From the NCBI RefSeq assembly GCF_965118635.1, contig NZ_CBCPHV010000002.1, positions 1 to 64,000 of the forward strand: DNA of 64,000 bases, given 5' to 3'. A program made the position numbers and the translations under genes. This DNA is from Empedobacter brevis_A (GTDB lineage: Bacteria > Bacteroidota > Bacteroidia > Flavobacteriales > Weeksellaceae). Under the pieces are notes generated by a model. The model did no database searches. It saw only the letters and a program-made list of their open reading frames with translations, and was not told the origin of the DNA. Within the stretch, counting starts at the first letter, position 1; every line of letters begins with the position of its first letter. This document shows positions 44,229-52,667 of the stretch, in pieces.

Positions 44229-46613
44229 CTATTTTCCGAACGGAATTCCTAACATAACTTGTATATTTCTAGCTTGTTCTGGCAATTTTAATGCACGATA
44301 AAAACTAGTGTGATTATAATAGTTTTTATTCAATAAATTAGAAACCTGAAAACTTAAATTAGCATAGAAATTATTGAATTTAATTTTCGTTTTTCCTCCA
44401 ATTCCGACCAAAAAATAACTTGGCGTAATATCTTCATTTTGTGCAATTTTATCTTGCTCAAACGTATATTTTCCGTTCGCAAAAAAGCTTAAATCTTCTA
44501 AGAAACTAAGATTTTGATTGATTTTGTAATTAATTTGTCCAAACAAATTATTGGCAGGAGTGAAGGGAAGATAATTTCCGAATTTTTTATTTTCTGTAAT
44601 TTGACGATTGTATAGATATTCGTAAATAAGATTTGCATCAAAATTTTCATTGATTTTTTTACGAACTTCAAATTCAAAACCAGTTAATAAAGCCTTGCTT
44701 TGTGTATATTGATAGATTTGTCCGCCATGAGGAAGAATAGAAAATTGTCCCGAAGGTTTCAAGAAAATATAATTGCTGAAATAATATAAATATGGACTAA
44801 TGGAAATATTCCAATCATTTTTATGAAAACCAGATTTAAAATCTACTGCGATTCCTTTTTCTACATCAAGATTTTCGTCTCCGCGTTCATGTCGAAAACT
44901 TCCATGATGAATTCCGTTAGAACCTAATTCTATAGCAGTTGGTAAACGGAAATTTGTTCCAACATTCAGGTTGAAATCCCATAAATTATTTGGCTGAAAA
45001 GTAGCACCAATCATTCCATTGAAATTACTGAAATTACGATTGATGGTTTTGCTTCGGTTTGCATAATAATCGGCAATTCCTGTCGAATTTCCTTTTTCTA
45101 TTAAATAATTATATAAGAAATCATCAAAATAACCTTCAGATTTGAATGTTGAATAATCATAACGCAAACCAGCTGTTACTTTCCAAATATTTCCTTTTTT
45201 GAATTCTTCAATCAAAAATCCACTGAATATATTTCGATCATATTTTGGTAATAAATAATTGTAACCAGTAATATTATTGTTTTGTATTTGCGCTTGTGTG
45301 CCAATTATTGTTTTAAAATTTTTGCTATGATTATGTTCAAATTTTAATTGAGAATCATATGTCGATAAATTAAAATCTAATTCTAAATCAGGATTTTTTA
45401 CAGGAGCTGGCTGATTTGCATAATGTGTATGAAATGAACTAATTTCTTGTCTACGATTGTTTTGATAACTTGTTAAAAATTTCAAAACATCTTTTGTGTT
45501 TAGTCTGAATTCATTTTCAGAAATTACTTTAAAATGATTCACCTTTTGATAAGGAAACTCTATATTTCTATGATTCCCATCATTCTGAAGTCTGTCTACA
45601 GAAGGAATTCCGTGCGAACCAGGGAAAAAACCAATTTTTTGATTCACATTAGAAACAGTTAAAATTGAACGAAATTTTTCGCCAATATATCCCGTTTGTA
45701 TTTCAGCATTCAGATCTTGTCCTGCAGTATTTTTTACACGTTTGTTGTAAATTGGTAAATAACGATTTAGATAATAAATACGATCTGTAGTGGTTTTGTA
45801 ATCTGCATAATCAGAATAAGAACCTTTTATTTTATAGAAAAAGTGGTCATTTCGAGCTTTTAAATTAAAACCGATTCCATAATTCTCATTTATCGATTGA
45901 TACAATGCTTTTGCTTCTCCAGAAAATGAATTTTTAGCAGGCAAATTGTTGTTATTTATTTTGATAACACCAGCAATAGCTTCGTTTCCGTATTCTAGCG
46001 CAGCAGGCCCTTTTATAATTTCGATATCTTCTACATTTAAGGCATCAATTTCCAAACCATGATCGGCTCCCCATTGTTGACCTTCTTGTTTTACGCCATT
46101 TTCGGCAACAATAAGTCGATTGAAACCAAGTCCACGAATAATTGGTTTCGAAGCCGAAGATCCAATTCCTGAAGCATTAATTCCAGCTACGTTTTCTAAA
46201 GATTTTGCTAATGATCCTGCATAATTTTCTTGAATATAAGCTTGATCTACACGTTCTATATTTGCTGTAGAAAAATCGTGATGATGTCCTAAAACAGTAA
46301 CTTCATCTAAGTTATAAGCTTTGTGAAATGTAAGTGTAAAAACAAATTTTTGTTGTGAATCGAATGTAATATTTTGAAAAAAAGGTTCGTATCCTTGTTC
46401 GTCAATTTGAACTTGATAAGTTCCTTTGTTCAGATTTTCAATCTTGAATTTTCCTTCAGCATTTGCGTGATATTCCTTATTATTGAAATATACAGTTACA
46501 AAAGGTATTGGTTTTTGATTTTTATCTATAATTTGACCTTCGATAATATTTTGTGCGAATAAATTTCCACACAAGAATGTAGCAAAAACACTACATTTTA
46601 TGTTGATTGACAT
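44229..46613 (-). CDS. TonB-dependent receptor, ZnuD-like
   Basis: A 794-residue outer-membrane receptor. A signal peptide (MSINIKCSVFATFLCGNLFA) precedes a carboxypeptidase-regulatory-like domain (residues 24-100, IIEGQIIDKNQKPIPFVTVY). A plug domain carries PIIRGLGFNRLIVAENGVKQ and QQWGADHGLEIDAL, as in the zinc receptor ZnuD. The beta-barrel ends VMLGIPFGK. Histidines are frequent (VLGHHHDF, SSFHTHYANQ, FEHNHSKN). No N-terminal STN signalling domain was found, unlike FecA. Neighbours are two His/Cys small proteins and a His-rich DUF4625 lipoprotein, which fits metal uptake; zinc is the best guess. Confidence 0.9.
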   Translation of the reverse strand: MSINIKCSVFATFLCGNLFAQNIIEGQIIDKNQKPIPFVTVYFNNKEYHANAEGKFKIENLNKGTYQVQIDEQGYEPFFQNITFDSQQKFVFTLTFHKAYNLDEVTVLGHHHDFSTANIERVDQAYIQENYAGSLAKSLENVAGINASGIGSSASKPIIRGLGFNRLIVAENGVKQEGQQWGADHGLEIDALNVEDIEIIKGPAALEYGNEAIAGVIKINNNNLPAKNSFSGEAKALYQSINENYGIGFNLKARNDHFFYKIKGSYSDYADYKTTTDRIYYLNRYLPIYNKRVKNTAGQDLNAEIQTGYIGEKFRSILTVSNVNQKIGFFPGSHGIPSVDRLQNDGNHRNIEFPYQKVNHFKVISENEFRLNTKDVLKFLTSYQNNRRQEISSFHTHYANQPAPVKNPDLELDFNLSTYDSQLKFEHNHSKNFKTIIGTQAQIQNNNITGYNYLLPKYDRNIFSGFLIEEFKKGNIWKVTAGLRYDYSTFKSEGYFDDFLYNYLIEKGNSTGIADYYANRSKTINRNFSNFNGMIGATFQPNNLWDFNLNVGTNFRLPTAIELGSNGIHHGSFRHERGDENLDVEKGIAVDFKSGFHKNDWNISISPYLYYFSNYIFLKPSGQFSILPHGGQIYQYTQSKALLTGFEFEVRKKINENFDANLIYEYLYNRQITENKKFGNYLPFTPANNLFGQINYKINQNLSFLEDLSFFANGKYTFEQDKIAQNEDITPSYFLVGIGGKTKIKFNNFYANLSFQVSNLLNKNYYNHTSFYRALKLPEQARNIQVMLGIPFGK

Positions 46614-46634
46614 AAATACAATAATTTAATAACG

Positions 46635-46973
46635 TTAAAAAATAAGGTAGTTTTTCTTGAAATTAAATTGTGTAGGGGGAGCTCGAAGGCTTTTTTGAGT
46701 AAGTAATACAGCTTGTTTTACACGAGTTGTGTAAAGGTTTTTATCTTTTTGAACATAAGATTGTGTCCATTCGAATAATTCGATATCCGAATTGTTTTCA
46801 ATAAAATGTTGATCGTAATGACAAATCGTACAATTGTGATCGTGTACGTTAGCATATTTATTTTTTTGCTCTTTGTGTTCTTTATTTAATGCATGATCCA
46901 AAATATGCACAGACTGATACACTGTCATAAACAGTGAAATCGTGAGCATGATATATTGGATAAATTTTTTCAT
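46635..46973 (-). CDS. Small His/Cys-containing secreted or membrane protein ending RAPP
   Basis: About 112 residues. A hydrophobic signal or anchor (MKKFIQYIMLTISLFMTVYQ) is followed by SVHILDHALNKEHKEQKN, then HDHNCTICHYDQHF with a CxxC and four nearby histidines, and a LRAPPTQF motif close to the C-terminus. A longer ATG at 47120 would overlap the upstream 4-TM gene by 127 bases, so ATG 46973, 20 bases after that gene, is chosen. It precedes the TonB receptor by 21 bases. The shared pattern with the protein at 43904-44221 suggests a pair. The function is unknown, perhaps metal delivery or sensing. Confidence 0.7.
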   Translation of the reverse strand: MKKFIQYIMLTISLFMTVYQSVHILDHALNKEHKEQKNKYANVHDHNCTICHYDQHFIENNSDIELFEWTQSYVQKDKNLYTTRVKQAVLLTQKSLRAPPTQFNFKKNYLIF

Positions 46974-46993
46974 TACAAGACAAAAGTAAGACA

Positions 46994-47635
46994 TTATTTC
47001 ATTTCTTTCAACTCTTTTAAGTTTTGTTGAAGTTTTCTTAAAAATAGAAAATAGATAATTCCATAATATATCGTTCCTATAATCACAATAAATGTAACTG
47101 CTGTTATAATGGCTATCCAACCATAAATGCTTGCGTTGTTAGCAATTAGTTGTATGTCATTTGCATGTTTGGCAAGGTAAATAGATTGTCCTAATTCATA
47201 GTAAAAAGGAGCAGAAGAAACAATTAAGCTTAATACTGTGAAAAGGATAAATAAGTTGACCAATTTGCGAAACGAAATGATGTTTTTCATTAAATCGACA
47301 ACAGATTGATTAAGGTTTATTTTTTTGAAATAACGATAAGCCATTATCAAAAATCCAAATGTAATTATGATGCTAAAAACTGAAGTTATTTCGTAATTGT
47401 TAATTGTTTTTTCTTCAACTAATGTTGTAACTTGAGTGTTAAAGAAATTTTTTCCTGAAATCAAGACATATAAATTGTAAACGAGAAAAAGGATAAATTC
47501 ACAAAAAGTGAATATAAATAACCATTTTATAGTCGTTGACGATTTTTTCTTTAACATTTGAAAAATTTGATTTTTATCAAACTTATCTTCTTCTTTTATG
47601 GAACCCCATATTGATTTTAAGTCATCTAACTCCAT
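46994..47635 (-). CDS. 4-TM membrane protein paired with the ECF sigma factor (possible anti-sigma)
   Basis: A 213-residue protein that starts MELDDLKSIWGSIKEEDKFD, the opening seen in many Flavobacteriia proteins encoded right after ECF sigma genes. It has four hydrophobic segments (about residues 38-58, 84-102, 120-143 and 171-198). Its ATG overlaps the sigma stop by one base. Membrane proteins in this position commonly restrain the sigma factor, but it is not FecR-like and lacks a recognised anti-sigma domain. Some databases misname relatives as beta-carotene oxygenases. Confidence 0.75.
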   Translation of the reverse strand: MELDDLKSIWGSIKEEDKFDKNQIFQMLKKKSSTTIKWLFIFTFCEFILFLVYNLYVLISGKNFFNTQVTTLVEEKTINNYEITSVFSIIITFGFLIMAYRYFKKINLNQSVVDLMKNIISFRKLVNLFILFTVLSLIVSSAPFYYELGQSIYLAKHANDIQLIANNASIYGWIAIITAVTFIVIIGTIYYGIIYFLFLRKLQQNLKELKEMK

Positions 47636-48135
47636 TATTGTTCCATTTTAGACATTATTTCTTTCAATTTTATTTTCACTCTGTTCATTTTTACACGAGC
47701 ATTCACTTCCGAAATTCCTAAGGTTTCAGCAATATCTTTATAAGGTAAATCCTCTAAAAATAGTAGTACTAATGCACGTTCTACATCATTCAATAATCTA
47801 ATAGCAGCATATAAAAGTGTGATGCGTTCTTCTAAAAACTCATCTTTGTCTTCAGATTTTAAATTTAGAAATAGAGCTTCATTATAATCCGTTTCGCTCG
47901 ATTTTGTTTTTTTTCGGATTAATGTAATCGCAGTGTTTAAACTAACTCGATACATCCAGGTACTAAATTTTGAATCTCCTTTGAAGGAATCATAAGAGCG
48001 CCATAGTTGCAATACAATCTCCTGAAATAAATCGTCATGAGAATCCTTATCGTCTGTGTAGATACGACAAACCTTGTGGATGATTCCCTGATTTTTTTCG
48101 ACTAATTCAGTAAAAATTTTTGCTTTATTATTCAA
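47635..48135 (-). CDS. ECF-type RNA polymerase sigma factor
   Basis: A 166-residue sigma-70 protein. Region 2 (residues 10-75: IIHKVCRIYTDDKDSHDDLF to FSTWMYRVSLNTAITL) contacts the -10 element. Region 4 (residues 105-160: LPYKDIAETLGISEVNARVK) contacts the -35 element. It is the first gene of the unit that continues into the TonB receptor, with no gap over 50 bases through to 43371. It probably directs transcription of that operon, perhaps including itself, in response to a metal signal. Confidence 0.9.
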   Translation of the reverse strand: MNNKAKIFTELVEKNQGIIHKVCRIYTDDKDSHDDLFQEIVLQLWRSYDSFKGDSKFSTWMYRVSLNTAITLIRKKTKSSETDYNEALFLNLKSEDKDEFLEERITLLYAAIRLLNDVERALVLLFLEDLPYKDIAETLGISEVNARVKMNRVKIKLKEIMSKMEQ

Positions 48136-48200
48136 ACTATTATCTATTGCTCTACTAATTTGTAGTAAAAAAAAGAATTATGTTACAAGTAAAAATTAAA

Positions 48201-48228
48201 AATCCTCTTATATCACTATAAGAGGATT
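48201..48228 (-). other. Orphan perfect 12-bp hairpin with T run on the minus strand
   Basis: AATCCTCTTATA pairs with TATAAGAGGATT across the loop TCAC. TTTTTAATTTTT follows on the minus strand, as in a terminator. The only minus-strand DNA upstream of it is non-coding, so it may end an antisense or small RNA, or be an operator for the sigma gene. The 327-base gap around it (48136-48462) holds no gene. Confidence 0.6.
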
Positions 48229-48397
48229 AACCTAACTAACTTAAACCTATGAAAAGTTGTTCTACTTTTCTATTGCAAGTATAGATATTAATTATTTACC
48301 AAACAATATTTTTTTTAAAAAGTTCTCATAAAGGTATGCTGACTAACTAAGAATGATTCTAAACTATCCAAATATGTTAACGAAATGATATAATTCA

Positions 48398-48429
48398 TTG
48401 TGATTACAGTAAAGGGATGATTAAATTTG
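48398..48429 (+). promoter_or_regulatory. Promoter of sdhCAB
   Basis: TTG at 48398-48400 and TAAATTTG at 48422-48429 have a 21-base spacer and match the Bacteroidota consensus. The transcript would start near 48436, about 27 bases before the ATG. Confidence 0.72.
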
Positions 48430-48462
48430 TGGAAATATCTAAAAAATTAAACGAATTGCTTT

Positions 48463-49155
48463 ATGGCAAATGAATCATTACTAAAATCGTCGATTGGTAA
48501 GAAGTTCGCGATGGCGCTTTCAGCGTTATTTTTGATCGTGTTCTTGTTACAGCATTTCGTGATTAATGCATTATCTGTTATTAATCCGAATGGGTTCAAT
48601 GAAGTTTCGGCTTTCATGAGTGAAAACCCTTTTATTCAGTACTTAATGCAGCCTATCTTATTAATTGGTGTAGTTTATCACTTTGTAATGGGTTTTGTAT
48701 TAGAAGCTCAAAACAAAAAAGCTCGTGGACCAGTTGCTTATCAGAAGTATAATGGAGCTGCAAATGCAACTTGGATGTCAAGAAATATGATTATTTCTGG
48801 GGCTGTAATCTTAGTTTTCTTATTATTACACTTGTATGATTTCTGGGTTCCAACAATTACAGATCATTACATTTCTCCAAATCCTGAATTTGCGCAAGGT
48901 AATTACTTTATGGATCACTTAAATCACATTTTTACATTAGAAAGTGCTTTAAGTTTTGTACGATTAGTAATTTACATTGTAGCATTTGTATTCTTATCAT
49001 TACACTTACAGCATGGTTTTGCGTCAGCATTCCAATCTATTGGAGCTAGACATCGTAAATACACACCTGTAATTGTTGCTTTCGGAAAATGGTATTCTAT
49101 TTTAATTCCAGCTGGTTTCATTATCATTGCTGTTTACCATTTTTTTGTTAAATAA
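48463..49155 (+). CDS. sdhC: Succinate dehydrogenase cytochrome b subunit
   Basis: A 230-residue membrane anchor with five spans that binds heme b and menaquinone. Histidines for heme ligation occur in FLLQHFVINA, LIGVVYHFVMGF, FLLLHLYDFW and FLSLHLQHGFASAF. It is the single-anchor (type B) form typical of Bacteroidota. Codon use is that of a highly expressed gene. It is the first gene of sdhCAB, 17 bases before sdhA. Confidence 0.95.
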   Translation: MANESLLKSSIGKKFAMALSALFLIVFLLQHFVINALSVINPNGFNEVSAFMSENPFIQYLMQPILLIGVVYHFVMGFVLEAQNKKARGPVAYQKYNGAANATWMSRNMIISGAVILVFLLLHLYDFWVPTITDHYISPNPEFAQGNYFMDHLNHIFTLESALSFVRLVIYIVAFVFLSLHLQHGFASAFQSIGARHRKYTPVIVAFGKWYSILIPAGFIIIAVYHFFVK

Positions 49156-49172
49156 TTAAATAATATCAAGAA

Positions 49173-51185
49173 ATGAGTATATTAGATTCTAAGTCTCCAC
49201 AAGGAGATATCGCAAAACAATGGAGCGAACATAAAGCACACTTAAACTTAGTAGCTCCAAATAACCGTGATAAAATTGATGTTATTGTTGTTGGTACAGG
49301 TTTAGCCGGAGGTTCTGCTGCTGCTACTTTAGCAGAGTTAGGATACAAGGTTAAAGCATTCTGTTACCAAGATTCTCCTCGTCGTGCACACTCTATTGCT
49401 GCACAAGGAGGTATTAATGCTGCTAAAAATTATAAAGGAGATAACGATTCTATTTATCGTTTATTCTATGATACAATTAAAGGTGGTGATTACCGCGCTC
49501 GTGAGTCTAACGTTTATCGTTTAGCAGAAGTTTCTGGTAACATCATTGACCAATGTGTAATGCAAGGTGTTCCTTTTGCACGTGATTATGGTGGATTATT
49601 GGACAACCGTTCTTTTGGTGGTGTTCAGGTATCTCGTACTTTCTATGCAAAAGGTCAAACTGGACAACAATTATTATTGGGAGCTTATTCAGCAATGAAT
49701 CAGCAAATCCACTTAGGACATATCCAAATGTACAACCGTCACGAAATGTTAGACATTGTACTTGTAGATGGAAAAGCACGTGGTATCATTGCTCGTAACT
49801 TAGTTACTGGAGAAATAGAAAGACATTCAGCTCATGCTGTAGTGATCGCTACTGGTGGTTACGGAAATGTATATTTCTTATCTTCTAATGCAATGGGTTC
49901 TAACGTAACTTCTGCATGGAAAATTCACAAAAAAGGTGCTTATTTTGCTAACCCTTGTTATGTACAAATTCACCCAACTTGTATTCCAATCCACGGAACA
50001 AATCAATCTAAATTGACTTTAATGTCTGAATCTTTACGTAACTCTGGTCGTATCTGGGTTCCTAAAAAGAAAGAAGATGCTGAAGCAATTCGTGCAGGTA
50101 AGAAAAAAGCTGTTGACATTAAAGAAGAAGACAGAGATTATTACTTAGAAAGACGTTATCCTGCTTTCGGTAACTTAGTTCCTCGTGACGTTGCATCTCG
50201 TGCTGCAAAAGAGCGTTGTGATGCTGGTTATGGTATTGAAGCAAACGAAACAGGAGAAGGAGTTTATTTAGATTTCACGAATGAAATTAAGAAAAAAGGT
50301 CGTGAGGTTGCTTTCGCAAACGGAGATCAAAATCCATCTGATGCTACAATTGAGAAATTAGGTAAAAAATGGATTGAAGAGAAATATGGAAACTTATTCC
50401 AAATGTATTACAAAATTACAGATGAGAATCCATACGAAAATCCAATGCGTATTTATCCTGCAATTCACTACACAATGGGTGGTGTTTGGGTTGATTATAA
50501 CTTAATGTCAACAATTCCAGGATGTTTTGTTGCTGGTGAAGCTAACTTCTCTGATCACGGAGCAAACCGTTTAGGAGCTTCTGCTTTAATGCAAGGTTTA
50601 GCAGATGGTTATTTTGTATTACCTTATACAATCGCAGATTATTTATCAGCAGATATTCGTACAGGTAAAATTCCTACAGATACTCCAGAATTTGACGAAG
50701 CTGAAAAAGCAGTTAAAGATCAAATTCAACATTTCTTAAACAACAAAGGAACTAAAACTGTAGATAGTTTCCACAAACGTTTAGGAATTATCATGTGGAA
50801 TAAAGTAGGTATGGCTCGTAATGCGCAAGGATTAAAAGAAGCGATTGCTGAAATTGCAGCTTTACGCGAAGAATTCTATCGCGATGTGAAAGTTCCTGGT
50901 GAAGCTAACGAAATGAATACTGAGTTAGAAAAAGCAGGACGTGTAGCTGACTTCTTAGAATTAGGACAGTTAATGGCAATTGATGCACTTAACCGTAACG
51001 AATCTTGTGGTGGTCACTTCCGCGAAGAGTATCAAACAGAAGAAGGTGAAGCATTACGTGATGATGAGAACTATACTTATGTTGCTGCTTGGGAATACAA
51101 AGGAGATGACATTAATACAGAAGTATTACACAAAGAAGAATTAAATTACAAATATATCGAGCTTAAAACTCGTAGTTATAAATAA
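49173..51185 (+). CDS. sdhA: Succinate dehydrogenase/fumarate reductase flavoprotein subunit
   Basis: A 670-residue subunit that oxidises succinate to fumarate with covalently bound FAD. The FAD fold is GTGLAGGSAAATLAELG, and the flavinylated-histidine region is RRAHSIAAQGGINAAKN. Substrate motifs HPTCIPIHGTNQSKLTLMSE and REEY near the C-terminus are conserved. It works in the inner membrane with SdhB and SdhC. The strongly biased codons indicate high expression. Confidence 0.97.
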   Translation: MSILDSKSPQGDIAKQWSEHKAHLNLVAPNNRDKIDVIVVGTGLAGGSAAATLAELGYKVKAFCYQDSPRRAHSIAAQGGINAAKNYKGDNDSIYRLFYDTIKGGDYRARESNVYRLAEVSGNIIDQCVMQGVPFARDYGGLLDNRSFGGVQVSRTFYAKGQTGQQLLLGAYSAMNQQIHLGHIQMYNRHEMLDIVLVDGKARGIIARNLVTGEIERHSAHAVVIATGGYGNVYFLSSNAMGSNVTSAWKIHKKGAYFANPCYVQIHPTCIPIHGTNQSKLTLMSESLRNSGRIWVPKKKEDAEAIRAGKKKAVDIKEEDRDYYLERRYPAFGNLVPRDVASRAAKERCDAGYGIEANETGEGVYLDFTNEIKKKGREVAFANGDQNPSDATIEKLGKKWIEEKYGNLFQMYYKITDENPYENPMRIYPAIHYTMGGVWVDYNLMSTIPGCFVAGEANFSDHGANRLGASALMQGLADGYFVLPYTIADYLSADIRTGKIPTDTPEFDEAEKAVKDQIQHFLNNKGTKTVDSFHKRLGIIMWNKVGMARNAQGLKEAIAEIAALREEFYRDVKVPGEANEMNTELEKAGRVADFLELGQLMAIDALNRNESCGGHFREEYQTEEGEALRDDENYTYVAAWEYKGDDINTEVLHKEELNYKYIELKTRSYK

Positions 51186-51245
51186 TCAAATCATTTTGCT
51201 TGATAACAAACATTCAAGCAAAATGTCAAAATATCATATAGAATT

Positions 51246-52016
51246 ATGGCATCATCAAAAACAATCAGCATCACGCTGAAAATTTGGCGTCAAAAAAACG
51301 CTAATGCTCAAGGAAAAATGGAAACATATTCCTTAAAAGATGTTTCTACTGATTCTTCTTTCTTAGAAATGCTTGATTTATTAAACGAGCAATTAATAGA
51401 GGAAGGAAAAGAGCCAGTTGCATTCGACCACGACTGTCGTGAAGGTATTTGTGGTATGTGTTCTTTATTCATTAATGGTGAAGCACATGGTCCAGATAGA
51501 GGAGTTACAACTTGTCAATTACATATGCGTATGTTCAAAGATGGAGAAACGATTTATATCGAACCATGGAGATCTGCAGCATTCCCAGTAATCAAAGATT
51601 TAATTGTAGACCGTTCATCTTTTGATCGTATTCAACAAGCAGGTGGATATATTTCTGTAAATACTTCTGGACGCACAGTAGATGCAAACAACATTCCTGT
51701 AAACAAAATGAATGCTGACGAAGCGTTTGACGCTGCAACATGTATTGGTTGTGGAGCGTGTGTTGCAACTTGTAAAAACGGATCTGCAATGTTATTCGTA
51801 GGAGCTAAAGTTTCTCAATTCGCATTGTTACCTCAAGGGCAGATAGAAGCTGCACGTCGTGCTCAGAAAATGGTTGCTCAAATGGACTTAGAAGGTTTCG
51901 GTAACTGTACAAATACAGGAGCTTGTGAAGTAGAATGTCCAAAAGGAATATCTTTAGATAATATTGCACGTATGAACCGTGAATTTTTATCTGCAAAAAT
52001 TGTATCACAAGAATAA
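51246..52016 (+). CDS. sdhB: Succinate dehydrogenase iron-sulfur subunit
   Basis: A 256-residue electron-transfer subunit. The [2Fe-2S] cysteines are in CREGICGMCSLF and TTCQLHM. The [4Fe-4S] and [3Fe-4S] clusters use CIGCGACVATC and CTNTGACEVECP. It passes electrons from SdhA to menaquinone in SdhC. It lies 60 bases after sdhA and is followed by a strong terminator. Longer minus-strand frames over this gene are shadows. Confidence 0.96.
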   Translation: MASSKTISITLKIWRQKNANAQGKMETYSLKDVSTDSSFLEMLDLLNEQLIEEGKEPVAFDHDCREGICGMCSLFINGEAHGPDRGVTTCQLHMRMFKDGETIYIEPWRSAAFPVIKDLIVDRSSFDRIQQAGGYISVNTSGRTVDANNIPVNKMNADEAFDAATCIGCGACVATCKNGSAMLFVGAKVSQFALLPQGQIEAARRAQKMVAQMDLEGFGNCTNTGACEVECPKGISLDNIARMNREFLSAKIVSQE

Positions 52017-52036
52017 TTAAATTCTGATATATAAAT

Positions 52037-52070
52037 AAAAAAAGAGCGACAAATATGTCGCTCTTTTTTT
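52037..52070 (+). terminator. Terminator of sdhCAB
   Basis: AAAAAAAGAGCGAC pairs with GTCGCTCTTTTTTT across the loop AAATAT. A and T tracts flank it. Confidence 0.95.
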
Positions 52071-52090
52071 ATTGTGATAATATGACATAA

Positions 52091-52123
52091 AAAAAAGGAT
52101 TTCAATTTCTTGAAATCCTTCCC
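52091..52123. repeat. Hairpin repeat, copy 1 of an identical 33-bp pair
   Basis: This 33-base unit holds GGATTTCAA/TTGAAATCC with loop TTTC. The same 33 bases recur at 52317-52349. On the minus strand a run of six to eight T follows the stem, giving a terminator shape. No gene on the minus strand feeds into it. The DNA between the copies (52124-52316) is very AT-rich, with no convincing gene or promoter seen. Confidence 0.85.
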
Positions 52124-52316
52124 AATGTTGATATTCAATTTCTGAATAAATACATTGTAATTTGTTCTTTTTAAATAATTATAAAAAATATTTTATAATT
52201 GATAATTAAATAGAACAAATATTTATTGAATAAAAAAATGAAATATACTCATAATAACGAATCACAAATTATATGTAAATTATGAGTAAAATCGAATTTA
52301 AAAAGAACGTCTAGGG

Positions 52317-52349
52317 AAAAAAGGATTTCAATTTCTTGAAATCCTTCCC
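52317..52349. repeat. Hairpin repeat, copy 2 of an identical 33-bp pair
   Basis: Identical over 33 bases to 52091-52123, in the same orientation and 226 bases away. Terminators are rarely duplicated exactly, so a recent local duplication or a mobile hairpin unit is possible. From here to the htpG terminator at 52603 I see no gene. Confidence 0.85.
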
Positions 52350-52602
52350 GAAATTTTTGATAATGATTTGAATTAATTTTCACCAAATATGAAAATTCTC
52401 TGTCGGCTTAAAAATTTCGTTATATATAGGGAAAAACAATTATTAATTTTAGTGTTCTGTTTCAAAACAACTGAACTATTTTGAAGTCCTGAACGAATAA
52501 TTATTAATTCCTTGATGTAAAATTAATGACAAAAATCATGTTTTACAAATTTTTTCTAAGTAATTTTAAAAATTTAACACTTTAATAAATCTATTAAGAA
52601 AT

Positions 52603-52635
52603 AAAAAATCCAGCACATTATGTGCTGGATTTTAA
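52603..52635 (-). terminator. Terminator of htpG
   Basis: AATCCAGCACA pairs with TGTGCTGGATT, and on the minus strand six T follow the stem. Confidence 0.92.
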
Positions 52636-52667
52636 ATTGAAAGCTCTAAAATAAAGAGATTTCTGTA

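Noticed and set aside
51878..52138. Minus-strand frame of 86 codons over the end of sdhB
   Set aside because: It lies antisense to the strongly conserved 3' part of sdhB and across the sdh terminator, so it is a shadow frame.
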